This document shows positions 35,301 to 49,400 of a stretch of DNA of 64,000 nucleotides, in pieces (within the stretch, counting starts at the first letter, position 1; every line of letters starts with the position of its first letter). The notes under the pieces are model-generated. The model ran no database searches. It saw only the letters and a list, made by a program, of their open reading frames with translations, and was not told the origin of the DNA. The position numbers and the translations under genes are program-made. The stretch lies in NCBI GenBank assembly GCA_008694505.1, contig VZDJ01007749.1, positions 1,532,712 to 1,596,711 of the forward strand, read 5' to 3'. Source of the DNA: Cyanoderma ruficeps. Lineage: Eukaryota; Chordata; Aves; Passeriformes; Timaliidae.

Positions 35301-37979
35301 TTGTTAAGTAATTTAAGTAGGTTTTAATGGCATCACTTCAACTTTTTTAAAATTTCATATGAATATAAATATATTTATAATATAAATTAATATGTTTCTT
35401 CTTTCAGTTTAAGTAAACTTAACTGTCTTTGGTCTGTTCTGCCCATTCTCAACTTTCATGCCCCTTCAATCACTTCTAATCAGTGGATTTCTTTGTGAGC
35501 TGTTGTTTTCAATCTTGTAGACTACATCCCATGAGAGCACTTCTATCAATGCATTATCCTTCCTGGATTATCACTCTGTTCACTATTAATTCATGAGATT
35601 GATTCACCCCCTTCCTTGTAGAGAAATATTAACATGTAATTAAGATACAAATCCAAATGTGAGAGTATAATAACAGGAAAGCCATCTCAGGGAAACAAAA
35701 TCACAGCAGTGACATGTTCTAGAAGAGGGCTGCAGCTGAAGATTAATTGGTGAGCGCTCACAGTGACAGCAGATAACTCATGTGTTGCATTGACAGAGGG
35801 AGTGAAAGAGCTGGAATCTGCAGACTCTTCGTCATAAATAAAGGAGACAGCTTTTTGCAGAGCAATTCCTAAATCTGCTTATGTTGAAAATAATTTGCTA
35901 AATGCTATGCAAAATCTGTATAGTTTCACTGTAGTCAGACCACTTCACACTCTCTTGGCTCTTCTATGTCATTTATTTTATCAATCAGCAGCTGTGAATT
36001 CAAACAAGAGCAAACTTTTATTAAGATCATGCTAGTAGAACAGCAAGTAGGTAAATGGCATTCTGAATTTGTGTTTGGTGTTCGCTGCTCAAATCTTGCA
36101 AGGTGTGTAAACACACAGGACAACACTTCATTGGTCTGGAGCTATCTTCTGTATTTATGTGAATGTGTGTGGATGTGCTTTGCAGAAAAACCTCAAATTC
36201 CTCGGGGCACTAAACAGGTTTACTAAAAGGGAAGTAGATTGCATTTTTTTAATGCATTATTACACCAGTGAAAAACAGGTGAAGATTTTAAGTGGGAATT
36301 TTTGCAGGAGATGATTTGTGAAGAGAGGGACAAAGGTGAAAAAGAAATACCTTGAAGTCATGTGTCTGAAAATGACTTCATCTTTGTTAAAGATTCAAAT
36401 GCACTGCAAAGAGGTTCCGTGCAAAGTTACTTGTGCCGAGAATACCACGGGATGAAGAGCACAATTCCAGTAACGCCTTCTGAAAGTGATACCAATAAAG
36501 GAAAATGCACATACAATTAGGCACTAAAATATTCATAACATTTCAGCAATGGAAGTGTTATAAGAAGGTAAGAAAAAAAGCAGATAATGAGGCATTGATA
36601 GCTAAATCTTACATAAAATACATTTGAATCAGACGGAAACAAAATGCAGCTCATATATTGCGTATGAATTCCAAGCATCTAAAAATTCTCATAGAAAATA
36701 TAAGTTGAGACTTAACTTCAAATTGAAAGGTATTAGGGGTTTGAGAAATTCAGAATGAAGTGAGGGGGTTTTGCAGAATACAGAACAATTTGATCTACTG
36801 ATAGCTGGGGCACTGCATATCCCAGATCCCATCAGTGTCAGGACAAATGAGTCTCATCAGCCATTTAAGAAAATTCTGTTGCAAAAACAAATGGAGAAAA
36901 GACATCAAAGTTGCCTGTAAATAAGACGTGGGCAGCCTGGGTTTTAATCCTGGGTTGTTATGTTTTTTCCTTCCATGCAAAGATTAAGAGGTGTTTTTGG
37001 GAAGCAGTCTCTCTCTTCCCTGAAACTTCACTGACTAATGATGATATTTACCACATTGGTATTTACCATAGTGAGGTAGGTTGAACGTGAGACATCAGTG
37101 TTCAGAATTGTCTCTTCCAGCCGGTCTCCTCAAGAGTATATAATAGGAACATAAGTGATCTCCCTTCCTTCCCCAGTCCCATTCTGCATTCTCTGTGAAA
37201 GGACAAACTTGGCTGACTCTGAAATCCACCTTCCAGCACCAGAGTGGTTGTATCACCACACATTAGGCTGCTACAATGGCACAGTCACTCCAACAAACAA
37301 AAATAAGTGCATGAATCGTGTCTTCACTCACAGGTTGTGAAGACACCTAGGAGTTGTGAATTTGGGCATGAAGTTCAGGCAACCATTTGTAACCTTATAC
37401 AGTTCTATATAACATGGCAAAGCTCAGCACTGGAAATCAGAATCATGAGGCCTTCATCCTACAAGAAACACTCTGTTAATCTCTTTCAGTCAGTACAGGT
37501 GTGTGAAAGTCCTTCTTTCAATAATTTAAACCAATTTCAAGACATTGCACTAAAAATCTTGTCCTGAATTTTCATTAGGATTATCCTATAAAACACTCAG
37601 TCTTTTCCAGTCCTTGGCTTTATAGTTTGCATGTCCTGAACAGTGAAATAATACCGAGAGCTGTGTATGAAAGAGTGCATGTCCTTCTTTCACATCATCA
37701 CATTCCAAATATGTTCACAAGTAGCTGGTGCAAAGTTAGACACAAAGCCTGTTTGGACTGGAGAATGTATTTAGCTTTTGATGGACGGTGTAATTATACC
37801 AAAAATAATTAGGATTGGCTTGAAAGTGTCTATTGAGTTGGCCCTTTTCAGCCATCCTTTTTACAATCATCCTGTCTCAACTAATAGAAAGTAAATAATG
37901 GTTGAAAGGTAATGAGAAGTAATGGACCTTAAACAGATTGACTGTTGATTGGGTACCACCAATTTGCAGCATTTGTTCT
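32400..37979. other. Noncoding stretch, no gene seen
   Basis: AT-rich unique DNA with an A-rich tract at 33580-33602. Two adjacent plus frames of 143 and 117 codons (34451-34882 and 34895-35248) are T-rich, hydrophobic and motif-free. The part around 35690-35920 is more balanced and free of simple repeats. Confidence 0.55.
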
Positions 37980-38260
37980 TCCTTCAGGGCCCTCGAGCTG
38001 TGCAGCTCCCTAGCAACAATGAAATCTGCTCTGAGATATTCTCATACAGAAAAAGCTTCACTTGCCAGCACGGTATGGTGATAATCGAGCTGGCAACAGA
38101 GCTGAAATTGCTGTGCAACAAATACCCTTACATTCTGCAAGATGTTACACTCTGTGCTGTGCATGGCAGCCACGATTATAAAGCCTTGCCTCTTGAGAAA
38201 ATATTTTCATACTTTAATTTGTTTTCCATATGCAAAAGTTGTTGTGATGGGGAGGGTGTG
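37980..38260 (+). other. Possible exon or conserved noncoding element
   Basis: A good acceptor (TTTGTTCTTCCTTCAG, ending at 37987) leads into balanced, open sequence reading GPRAVQLPSNNEICSEIFSY and on for about 85 residues in one frame. That frame is part of a 122-codon open frame (37949-38317). No consensus donor is obvious, apart from a weak GTATGG near 38073. I recognise no protein family. A conserved regulatory element is as likely as an exon. Confidence 0.22.
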
Positions 38261-38317
38261 TGTGTGTTCATCTTACGCTTACAGTGTCAGAACATTGTCA
38301 GTATTCTGGGGTGCTAA

Positions 38318-41300
38318 TCTGCAGTAATATGCAAAGCTGTGTTTGGACAATCCAGCTTCTTCAAAATATTTGTGTTGCACTTCTTTGATACATTTGGATT
38401 TAGAGGAGTCTTTTCCCCCGTGCCTTATTTTCTCATGTATGAAGGAAGACAGTATTATTTACATACATCACGAGGTTGAATTAAGGGAGACAAATGGGGT
38501 AGTTTCAGCAATAAAAATCTTAGTTATTGTACTATTTTGTGAAATGATTAGGTAGAGATGGTACTGTAATTTTCATGAAGTAGGAAAATAGGTAAATCTT
38601 TTCCTATCTGGTCTGCTGGCTCTATTAGCATTGTGTCTTGTTCTAGTCATACAGGGAAATGGCATCAAAAGTGCAACATTTCAGTCATCTGCTGAATTTC
38701 TCTCTGTTGGAAATGTCTAAGTATGTAACTAACCTAATCTACCTTGCTGAAATCTTTTTTCAACATAGAACATCGAACCCTCAGTTAATTTTCCCTACAA
38801 TGAACTTTACAATAAATTACTTTACATCTAATTTAAATATTAGTATAATTTACAAATTTTATAGTTGTTATTAGTATTTTTTGTAGTTGAAATTAAGATT
38901 GGATTTCAGTTTTGAGACAGGAACATTTTAATATCCTATTGTGGACAATGTCTTAGTGTATTAACATAAAATATTATTCTGATTTTTGTCAGAATGTCTC
39001 TGTCTTTTAAATAGTGCTTTTTAAATTCAAGTCTTGAACTGTTTTCAGGGCTCTGCTGTTGTCACTTTATTATGCTCAAGTAAAATGTGCTACTATATGC
39101 ATGTTACATTTTAGGGGTTTTTTTCTTTTTATTTTCCTTTTAAGTCAGACAGGAATACCTCTGAATAAAAACTATATACATACCTGGTCTTGACAGAATT
39201 TATCTGTTTTTTACCATTTGTATCTTTTTCCTTAACAAATGTGATTGCAAACCCCACAAACGTGCGTGTTACTTTCGATTTCTTTTTGGTTCACCAGCCT
39301 GGGATGCAGTCATTTATTTATCTGATAAATAGTGTGCCCTTAGTGGATGCCTCATCAAATCTCTGAACTGTTAACACAGATGTAATATCAAATCATTCTG
39401 AAATTCAGCTCTTTGTAATTGCCTACTTGTCCAAAAGTAATCTTGAAAAAGAATATTGAATTAATTTGTTACATGCCCATTAGCTAATTCCAGTTTTGAG
39501 CCTGACAGTGTCAGGGAGCAGCATACAAAACACATAGAAAACAAAGTGCGTGCAGCACAGAGGCTTTATTTGTGACTGCACTCTTACTCCTCTTCCTCTT
39601 CCCCCTGAAATGGGTGCAGTCTTTGAGGTGTGGGGTAGGGGCATTTCACTCATACCCTGGCTTTGGGTTGGTAACTTACAGTCCTCACTTGCTGTTAAAA
39701 CTAAGTTTTGGCAAAGTTTGTGTAGGCTGCTGCTCTTCCTTGACTCAGCCCCCTCAAGTGTGAGGGGGTTTCAGTGCACAGAGGATGCAAAGTAACCTCC
39801 ATGAGGCAGTGACCTGGCTTTGCCCTAGGTGTGACTGCAAATCCAAACCCTGAAAAGATACAGTTTAAAGAAAATACTGTGAACAATTAACTGCCTTTGA
39901 TTTGGCATTAGCTTTGCTTGCTGTGGCTGCTGAGGTTGATGCAATTTAATCAAGACAAGTAATTTTAAGTATCCAAAGATGAATTTAAAGAGAGGTGATG
40001 ATTTCTGGGTCTGGATACACCTGCCTCTATGCAATGTGAATGGGAGAGGGAAATCTGGTCTTTAATTTCTATTGAGTGGCTTTGAAACCAGCACTGTAGG
40101 GATAAATATGTTTGGCACAGTCCTACTGTTCTTCTTTTAATCTACCCTTGTGTGAAACGTGATAGCTGCTTTTACAAAGTGTCAATTTTCCAAGTCTTTT
40201 GGAGCTCTGTCTTAATATTAATGTGTTTTGACAGAAAGGAAGCTTAAGTTTTTGTTCTTTATTCCAGTTCTACAAAACCAAAATCATCTCTGATGGTGAA
40301 GCTCTGTGTCAATGCATTCAAATTTCTATTCTCCTGGAGAACAAAACTTGGTGTCTGTTTTATCTGCAATAAAAAGTGTGCCAGCAGCGTGAAGTGTAGC
40401 AGGACTGAGTTTTCATATGTTCTCCTTTTGGAGAATCTTGGACAGGTTTGAATTTATAAAGGCCTGATTCAGCATGTAAATGAATCTGGTTTTGGTTTAA
40501 AAAATGTCAAAATGCTGCTTTACTCAAGATCATTACAACTTAATTTATTAGAGAGTTAAGATATTCAGGCATTAAAATGTGAAAATTTAAACATTACTTC
40601 TGCTCCCTGCTAGAGAATTTGTTATTTGTTATTCTGTTACTTTTTATTCTGTTAGCTTGTGAATTACATAATTATTTGAACTATCTGCATTTTCTTTTTT
40701 GACACAACCTAAAGTGTGTCTGTTGGAAGGCTTGAACTTTTAGAAGTAGAAACTCTTTTGGAGATCTATATAATTATGGAAAAACAAAACAACCCCCCAA
40801 CCAGACACACACAGACACAGAAAAAAAAACCAAAAAGAAACCTAAAAATCAAACCCTACCAACCAAACAAAAAAAACAGAACAAAAAACAAATCTTCAAA
40901 TTTCCTTCTGATCACAGAAGTTAAATACGGTTTTTGTGGGTTGTAAGGTAAAAGTTTTGGGCAAATCTTCCATAGCAACCAGTTTCATTTGTCAGTTTCT
41001 CTACCTGGTTCTCCTCTTGTTCTCCCAACAGTCATAAAATCGTTGTCTGTATATTGTAGTATATGTGTATTGTCAACAATTGGAGTAGATGTCTTTGTAC
41101 TTCCCATTCCTCTCCTCAAGGTACAGCACAATGTGCAGGAACTTGCAGGGATGAAACTTAAGGGATGACTAAAACAGAACATAAGTAAATTATTCTGTAT
41201 TCTCTCCTTGCCTGTGGTTCATCTTCAGTGCCTGAGAGGCAGCTTCATACCAGCTGTAACCAGCTCAGGAGTAGATACATTTCAGCTGGGGATGTGCAAA

Positions 41301-43533
41301 ATATTTTCTTTTATAGTGATTGCAATGACTTAGAGATAGATTATCTTTACCAGGTGTGAGAACACCAGTGTTTTTTTAAGGAGGGTATCAGGTGTTTTAT
41401 AAATAGTGCTGGGGATGGCTTTGGGTTGATTTAAGTGGAATGACTGACCTGAGGAATGATGCTCACAGGGTTTGTGAGTCTCTTTTGCCTGGCACCTATT
41501 CCTGGATGATTCCAGAAAGAACATCAATGCAGTTAAGCATGAATTAAGATTGCTCCAGGGTACTTTAAGTGTTTGTGGCTTGTAGCTTCCTGAGTGATAA
41601 GTGGTATCTGGTTTTGATTGCTGACTTCTTATTCCATTTACTTTCCTAATCCATGTTTGAAATAAGGTGGCTCACTCGCACCTTAACTGTGTACTGTGTG
41701 AAGAATTATTTCTTGATTTGTCTTGCTTCTGCTTCATTCAAGGGCACTCTGTGCTTGTATTGGGGAAAAATTGTGAACGGCATGGGGTTGTTCGTTCACT
41801 TTCCCATTTTGAATGTGACTTTATAGCCTTATGTCATATCAAAATCAGACCAGTGGTAGATGCTAGTTAATAAGCCCTTTTTCAGTGAAATTTGGGAACA
41901 TCTGCTGATAATATTTATCAGAATTTTATATCAAGAAGAAAGGAAAGGAATGCAAAGCTGGGGGGAAGCCCCAAAGATATTTGAAATCAAAAGGTATTGT
42001 GTGAAAACTGAAGGATATGGAGGCTCTGGAACATTTTATGAGCAGCTAGACTTGAAGGAGACATTTAAAATTATAAGTTATTCAATCACTGTTGCGTTAC
42101 AGCTCTACTGAATTATGACAGAAATCCCTGGCAAAAGTTCCCAAACTTAGTGAGATTTCTGTAGTCCTAGTGGTTCCAGAATTGATAATAGACTGTGAAT
42201 ATTTTGTGTTAAATTTTAATAGCCTGTGAATAAGAGGATTGTAATTGCAGTCCTGTATTTTGTATGGAAGTTTGAGTCAGCATGTGGAAGAAAGTCAAAT
42301 CTGAGGTCAGTGGTTTGGAAGTTATTTTAACAGATATGGGCTGCAAAAACAGCTCTTGGTCCCCCAGTTTAAGCAGAAAAAATAAATGGGATATGGGGGG
42401 TTTTGGTTTTTTTTTTTTTTGTCTAAAGAATATAGAATTAGGCTTCAGATTTATAAATACAATGTGTTTGTTGTTGGTTTACATTTAATAGACTTGTTTC
42501 CTGAATAAAATCAAACACAAATTTCTGAGGGAGCAAATACAGAAGTTTAAAAACACAACTGTCTTGTCAAGCAAATGAAGCCATTCTTCAACGGCCCATT
42601 CTTGCACACTGGTGATATGTTGAAGCAAATAGAGCAGCTCTTAATCCTGCGTCATTGCTAGCTGAATTTCTGGGTAAAAGGTTTTAACTTCTGTACAGAT
42701 TGCTACCTTTTCTAAACACCTGAGGAATCAAATTCTGTTAATATGGTATAAGCAGATTTTTGTTTTGCTTCATCTCCTATCTTATTCAGAGTTACTCACA
42801 TGTGACTGATCTGTTCTGCTCTCAGCATCAAGTGCAAATGGCATTTGTGGGTTCTTTGATTGGAAAAAACTCTTTTAGCTTAAGGTGCAATGTTACACTG
42901 ATAGTGCAACCTGTGCAACACTGTTTTCTTCTACTCAGCAAGCAAAACATTTGAGTCAGCATATAAATGCAGTTTGTAGTGGCATAAACTGCCTCCTGTG
43001 TGTTTATAAATATGTATTTACAGTACACTTTCTTATTTATGTTTTATAATGCATTAAACTAGCATATTTATTTTGCAGATTAAACAGGAGCTTGTTATAT
43101 CGGCACAAAGTTATTTCCAGAAAAAGTACTGTATTTAAATATGAAAAGTCAATAGCTGCTGAAGTACTATTTCAAATTTTCTATCAAATAATTTTCTTTT
43201 TTTCCTCTTACTGCTTGTACATTTTTGTATTTGGAGTGCTGTATCTGCTGGTTCTGGCACTATTCAATTTGGTGCTATTACTATAAAGTTGCATTATTCG
43301 TAACATATTGTAAACAAAAAGATCATCTGAAAGTTCTGATAATTTGTATGTTTAGGATTTATGGTACCAAACATAACAATCATATCACCTGATTATTTTG
43401 TAATCCAGTGAGCAAATAATACCAAACCAGCTTTTGTCTTCTTAGTGAAGCAGAAATAAAACAATTTTCGCTGCTAAGGATGAAAATGCATGATTGTGGC
43501 CATTTCCCTAATGCAGATTTGTAATATATGCAG
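38318..43533. other. Noncoding stretch, no gene seen
   Basis: Unique AT-rich DNA with the A/C-rich simple repeat listed separately and a 15-base T run near 42410. Small frames of at most about 83 codons have no features. Confidence 0.55.
40780..40891. repeat. A/C-rich low-complexity tract
   Basis: About 110 bases almost free of T and poor in G, with CA, CAAA and poly(A) pieces. It is a degenerate simple repeat. Confidence 0.8.
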
Positions 43534-43622
43534 GAATAAACAGCATCTTATCACTCTGCCAGAGGCTGGTTGGGTCCAGACCCTCATTAATTGGGCCATG
43601 CCACCATTCCCAGGCAATATGG
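43534..43622 (+). other. Weak candidate exon
   Basis: Eighty-nine bases lie between a CAG acceptor and an ATGG|GTAAGT donor. Two frames are open; one reads NKQHLITLPEAGWVQTLINW onward. The acceptor has a poor pyrimidine tract and I recognise no protein. It could be an exon of a noncoding transcript, or chance. Confidence 0.15.
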
Positions 43623-45729
43623 GTAAGTAGGTGGAGAGCAGAGCAGTCAGACCTGATGACTTTGCATGTGGGGCACACAAATTCAGTGATCTAACCTCTT
43701 AAAACCTGGGACAAACTTCAGAGTGACCCAGTGGACTGGATGCCCATTTGCTCCTGTGGCATGTTAGAGGCAACCTTGGAGCAGAGTTTTCAGTTTAATT
43801 CAGAGGAATGTGCTTTGTGATTCCTGGGGCCTATGTACAGGGATTACCAGAAGAGGTACCCGAAAAGCATTCCCTTGATTTGAAATACAAACTTTAAGGT
43901 AGCTGGACCTGCCATTTCGACCCTGCATGATGAGTTTAGGTGTCACAGGCACTACCCGGTAAACCTTGTAATGTGAGCAGACCTGTGTTTCTTTAGGAAA
44001 ATAGGATTCAGGTGCGGGGATGAAGAGTTATTGGTTTCAAAGTGTTTTCTGGAATTGCCATTGTTGTCTCTAACGTTAAGCAGTTTTGTTCCTGCTTTTG
44101 AAATCTATGAATGCTTGCTTTAACTCTGTTAACTGAGACTACTACACACCGTGATTGTGCAGAGCTGGTTTGTTACAAATGTGTGTCGTTTTAACTGCTT
44201 GAAATGGCCTGGTTTATTATCATGTGAGACTGATATTGTCTGCTGTGAAAATTTACCTGTAGTCTTTTCAGTAATACGACATTTAAATAAAACCTCTCTT
44301 TCTTTTATTTCCTGCTTATTAAGGAGCTCTTAAGGCAGTTTGTGCAGCTGATCTGTCTTATATAGTTTTGTAAATAATGCAAAACCAGTAAGATTTTAAT
44401 CTCAAGTGTTTTAATGGTCTTTGATAATAGCGTGCTTTAATATGAAGGACTCAACTGCAACAATTGTTATACATTCTTGACATCACTTATATTGATGAGA
44501 ATTCTTCTGTTAATGACTATTATATTCAGTTTGTTATATGTCTTTGATAAACCCACTTTAAATTTGTTGTTACATTTATTTGATTTGAAGCTTTTTGACC
44601 CAGATATTTTGGCAGGAGCCTCTAAATTGTGTCCAAGTTGTTTAGTTGTGACTAGTAATGTAAGCCAGTGTAGTGTCCTCTGGTTTTTAAATATTTCCTG
44701 AATACATATATTAATCACTTTTCAAATGTTGAACAAATGTTCTCCTTTTATTTCCTCAGTTACTTGTAGCTGTAAAATTCAAGAGAGTATCCCAATGTGA
44801 AACTAAGGCAGGTTTGTGTTGGGTTTGTTGATCACAAAGTATCTATAACATTCTTTTTTTTGTATCTCTTGAATAGGTATAAATTAATAATATGCCATTA
44901 ACTGGCATTGATTGTTTACTAGGAGCCTGACAGTCGGGGTTTTTTTGATATTTTATTATTATTGATGGCTTTTATGTATAATGGCATCATTTATGGTTGC
45001 TTTCATATAGAATTTAGCATCTTCGGTATGTATTTATTTATATCATTAGTAGTATCAACAGTAGTATTATAATTAAAATGATGAGGGAGGAAATGTGCTT
45101 ACCCAATTCATGTGGTGTTAAGGTTTTGTTTAAAAATGAATGGTTGTTTATCTGAACTCTGATTCAAAGTCAGGTATCTCTCTTGGCAGGTGTCAGTCCA
45201 GGTTAGCTTTTTATCATCACGTTTTTTCCTCTGGAATGAAAACCCATAATCTGTGTGCCAGCAGGCCTTGAACTACAGTGGAGTTAGGATTTTACAACTA
45301 TGCTAAACTATAATTATGCTAAGTGGTTTATGCAATGAATTGGGGAAGAAGAGTAAAGATAAGGATTTAATGTCTGAAGGGCCAAGTTAATAAGGTCACT
45401 AATTTTGTAAATACAACGAACACATTCATTCTTCTTAAAGTTTTCAAACTATTTGTCTGAATAAATGAATGATACAGTGCAGGATCTTGAGGTTTTGGGG
45501 ACTACCGCTGGTGAGGAACAGCAAAAGCTTGAGTTTTGAGCTAGAGACTGTAGAGGTGCCATTGGCAACGGAAGTTCCAGTTGGAAACAGAGGGACAGGA
45601 TGAGCATCAGGAAATAAGGTCCTACCAGACACTTACTCAGCTTCCAATTTAAGAACTTAATTGTTCTGTGTGCCTTAATTATTAACCATCCCCTCTCCCC
45701 TCCAATATGTAAGATAATACAGAAAAGAT
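43623..45729. other. Noncoding stretch, no gene seen
   Basis: Unique DNA. A slightly GC-richer part at 43680-44000 has no long frame. The rest is AT-rich. No element was recognised up to the LTR. Confidence 0.55.
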
Positions 45730-46496
45730 TGTCTTGGTTTAGAAAGACAGGTATCTGCCAGGAAAACTGGGGTTCCCCTTAGAATAGAGAATGTAAACCC
45801 CTCACCCCCCCCGCCAAATTATAATTTTGCAATTAAGGGCTCTCAGGCAAAGATTTGAGAATAGGAATAACAGATCTTTACTAGGAATATCAATAATACA
45901 AATGTGGTAGAAAAAACAAAACCACCCCAAACCAGCAAACAAACAAACAACAATTTTGGAAAGCCCTGACAAAGTCAGAGCTACAACCTGATGCCCTGTT
46001 GGTCAGGGTGTTGGAAGCAGTCCAAAAGTAAGTCCTCCTGGAGTGGCAGATGTGGTTCTGTTGAGGTAGAGATGATCCTGTAGCCAAAAGGGTCCAGAGG
46101 TGGTGAGAAGGGTCCAGTCTTCCTCTGGTAATCGGGTGAAGCAAGAAGGGCGTCTTGGTTCGGAGTCCCAGTTTTATCCAGGTAGGAACGGTTGGCTCCC
46201 CCCACTGGGTGGAGCATCTCACAATAGGATGATGGAATATGGGTATATTTTGGGAAGGTGAACAGCCTGGGGAAGAAAACCAGCCTGGGGAGTCGTAATG
46301 GCCCATCGTGGAGAAAGATAAGAACAATGCCCTAGCTGGTATTAACCGTTGGGCCATTATCAAAAGGCACCCAGCCCCCTCCCTCCAGAGTAAACAAGAG
46401 ATAAAGAGGAACAACCCCCCAACTGTTTTCAGCAGATGAAAATGGAATATACAATTAGGCTCCACAACCCAAGGCAAAGATGCTGTGTTGACCACA
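45730..46496 (-). mobile_element. Solo LTR of an ERVL-like endogenous retrovirus, minus strand
   Basis: On the minus strand the 767-base element begins TGTGGTCAACACAGC and ends CTAAACCAAGACA, giving the TG...CA ends of an LTR. Near its 3' end it has an AGTAAA poly(A)-type signal (reverse of 45877-45882), followed by GATCTGTTATTCC and the AGAGCCCTTAATTGC segment that I associate with passerine ERVL LTRs. A GATAAAA box lies in the middle. A CAAA-like insertion sits at 45911-45953. No gag-pol sequence flanks it. No clear 5-bp target duplication is visible (AAGAT against ATAAA). The 201-codon frame 45890-46495 is entirely inside the LTR and is not a gene. Confidence 0.78.
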
Positions 46497-49400
46497 ATAA
46501 AGTTTTTCTTATTTCACATAGAGCTTAAAGCACTGTATTAAGCAAATTGCATCAAACATGAAACATATTGATGTTTCTTAGGGTTTGCACATCACCTTTT
46601 TTCCAGTGCTTAAATGAAGTCAACGCCAGTTAAGCTACAAGTCTTGCACTAGATTTGGGGCAGAACTTTGCTGTTTGATTTACTCACTTTCATCAGAAAG
46701 AATTTGTAAATTAGTTATTTGAATACATTGCATATGCTAAGCTAGTCCTTAGATATTGAACCTAGTACCAGATGTCTGTTAGGTTTGGATTTTATTTCTT
46801 CCTTCTAAAGTTTTGTCTTCTGAACCACTAAAAGGAATTTGCTCAAAAATACAGGCTGCTTCCAGTTGAAACCTCTCAATTGTTGCATTTTTTTAAGACA
46901 GCTTATTCGTCCTGAATATCCCCTCTGACCAAATTAGTCATTAGAGCACTATATAAGGTGTACTATGCTTATTTTATATCAGCCCTCTGAAATACTGACA
47001 TTCATTCTCTTTGGGTCTCTGCAGTACAGAAAAAGTAATTTCATTGAAACCTATAAGATATTTGTTAGGGGGTTTTAATATCTTTGCCTGCAACTCAGAT
47101 TTAGACCATCAAATTCTGCTCAACTGCCTCATACCCTGCATATAGCAGAAGTCTCTGAGAGCTTGAATTTCTAATGCTCATGTTCCTTCGCTGCCTTATG
47201 TTGTGCTTCTGGCCCTAATCTGACTCACCTCAGATGCTGAAGTACTCACTAGTGCCAAGACTAAAACTTGATAAGATTTCAAGACATGGGGTGTTGTGGT
47301 GGTTTTTTTTTCCCCTCCTTGTCTGAAGGTGCCTGTTAACTTAGAGTACAACATCCTTCCTGGGTCGCTTATATAAATTGCTTAATTGTAAGAAGGTTCA
47401 CATAAAATATGACAGACATAGTCTCAAATTATACTGTTGCCATGGAGGACTTGAATTTAATTTCAGCTCTTCAGTGCTTCAGTGTGGAAATGTAACAGCT
47501 TCAACAAAGAGGATTTGGAAAGCACCTCCAATGAGGAGCATAGGATTTTGGTTATTTAGGGGATAGGACAGCAATACTGTCTGTGAATGATTTCCAGTCA
47601 GCTGGGTTAGCTAAATTGAATTTTAAATCTGAATACTAAAAACTGTTCTGTGGAAAGAAAAGGGCCTTTTTGTTTTTCTGGATTTGTTTGAGCTGTTTGT
47701 TTGTAGTTCCATATAGCACATGTAGTTCCATGTAGCAAATGCATAACTTAAAATACTTGGATATGTATCTCCTAGCCATAAAACAAGGAATGGATAAACA
47801 ACTGTTAGAGAATTATTAGAGAATCCAGAACTGAAACTTTAATCTCTGGTGTTTTTTCTTGCAAGGACTCATAATGACAGGTTCAGGGGATATTATCTTT
47901 TTGTGCATTTAGAAAATTTTCATGCTGATAAAGAACTTTTTGAATTGAAACTATTTGCTCTCAACTTCTCCCAGCTCAAAACATTATTTGCTAACCTAAA
48001 AAGCCAAACTATTGTGGTTATGAAATAATTAAACAGCCTTGGAAGCTATCTACTTGGACAATAATCTCATTGTAGAAAATATCATCTTTTTCATCCAAAT
48101 AATTCAAAACCTAAGTGCGGTATATCAGCCATGACCACTTGGCATCTGTTTCACTAGAATTTGCTTATATAATTTGTTTTGTCTCTTTAGTTTTGAACTG
48201 TAGGTTTTTGTCTTCAACTGAGTATTTTTTCAAAAATCTACTTTTGTTTCACTAGAATGCTTCTTAAGAGGGTGGCAATCTAAGTTTGAAATTGGGATTT
48301 AGAATAACATTCCGACTCTCTCAAGCTCTGAGCTGTGTGTTCTCTGCAGTCTGTTCTTCCTCTATCAAGTGGGTACTGACACAATGAGTATTTTTAAGAG
48401 GGAAAATACACAAACATTAAACCATTTTCAGATGCAAAAAAATATGGACAGCTAATAGATGTTTAATATTTAATATCCAACTCTTTTTAAAAAAAATATA
48501 ATCCTCTGTGGTGTGTATCTATTGTTAGTTGATGGCAGATCTGCAGTACAGCAGCAAAATCTTCTCATCTCTTAGTGTTTAATAAAGAATAAAATACAAC
48601 AAACCAAGCACAACTCTGCCCACCATATTTTAAAAACCAAGCACTGAAATGCACTGTTTTAGTACTAGGACAAGTTCTGCAAATCTGTTGATGATATTCT
48701 CTTTATTACAGAACCAAAATACTTGATGAGAAAGATGAGAAGTTGAAACATTGTTTGTTATCTGTGTTCAAAAAGGAGGAAATGAAAAGAAATCTTGTAG
48801 TTGCTCTCTTGCCCTCAAGAGTTAGGAGGAACTATAGACTCTTCAATTGTTTTACTTGGAATTTGAACACATTTTATGGTGTTGGTGTTCAAGTTCCTGT
48901 AAAATAAAGAAAAATCTGAGCACTTCATTTAGCTGTGTCTTAATAGCTAAATGAATGAATACTTGGAATGGTTACTGGGACTCTTACTTTTTAATACAGA
49001 TTAAAACCCTTGAACCTGTTTTGTAATATGGGGGCATATTGATGCCTGGTCTAACACCAAAGAATGACAGAGTTTTGTCCTATTTCAGCTTTGTAGTTTG
49101 GGGCAGCTCTGTCAAATACAAAGCTTTTAATTCAGGTTTTAAGTATCAACATCTACTTCAGCCATTTGGTGACTTTACAGTTCAAACCCAGGGTTTTTGT
49201 GTGAGGCAGTCAAAAGAAGGTGGAGATCTATTTTAAAAAGCATCTCTTTTTGATTCAATCAACTGTATACTCTACAAACTTGTCTTGAAGGAAGCTACCA
49301 GACCTCAAAATCACATTCAGGTTGTGTGAAACATCAAGTGACACAGTTGCCTTCAGTGAAGTGATAATCTGAAGCAGCACAAATGCTGAACAAGCCCCAT

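Noticed and set aside
45890..46495. 201-codon minus-strand open frame, the longest in the window
   Set aside because: It lies wholly inside the ERVL-like LTR and crosses its promoter and terminal region. LTRs of this kind do not encode a protein there, and the translation has no retroviral motif.
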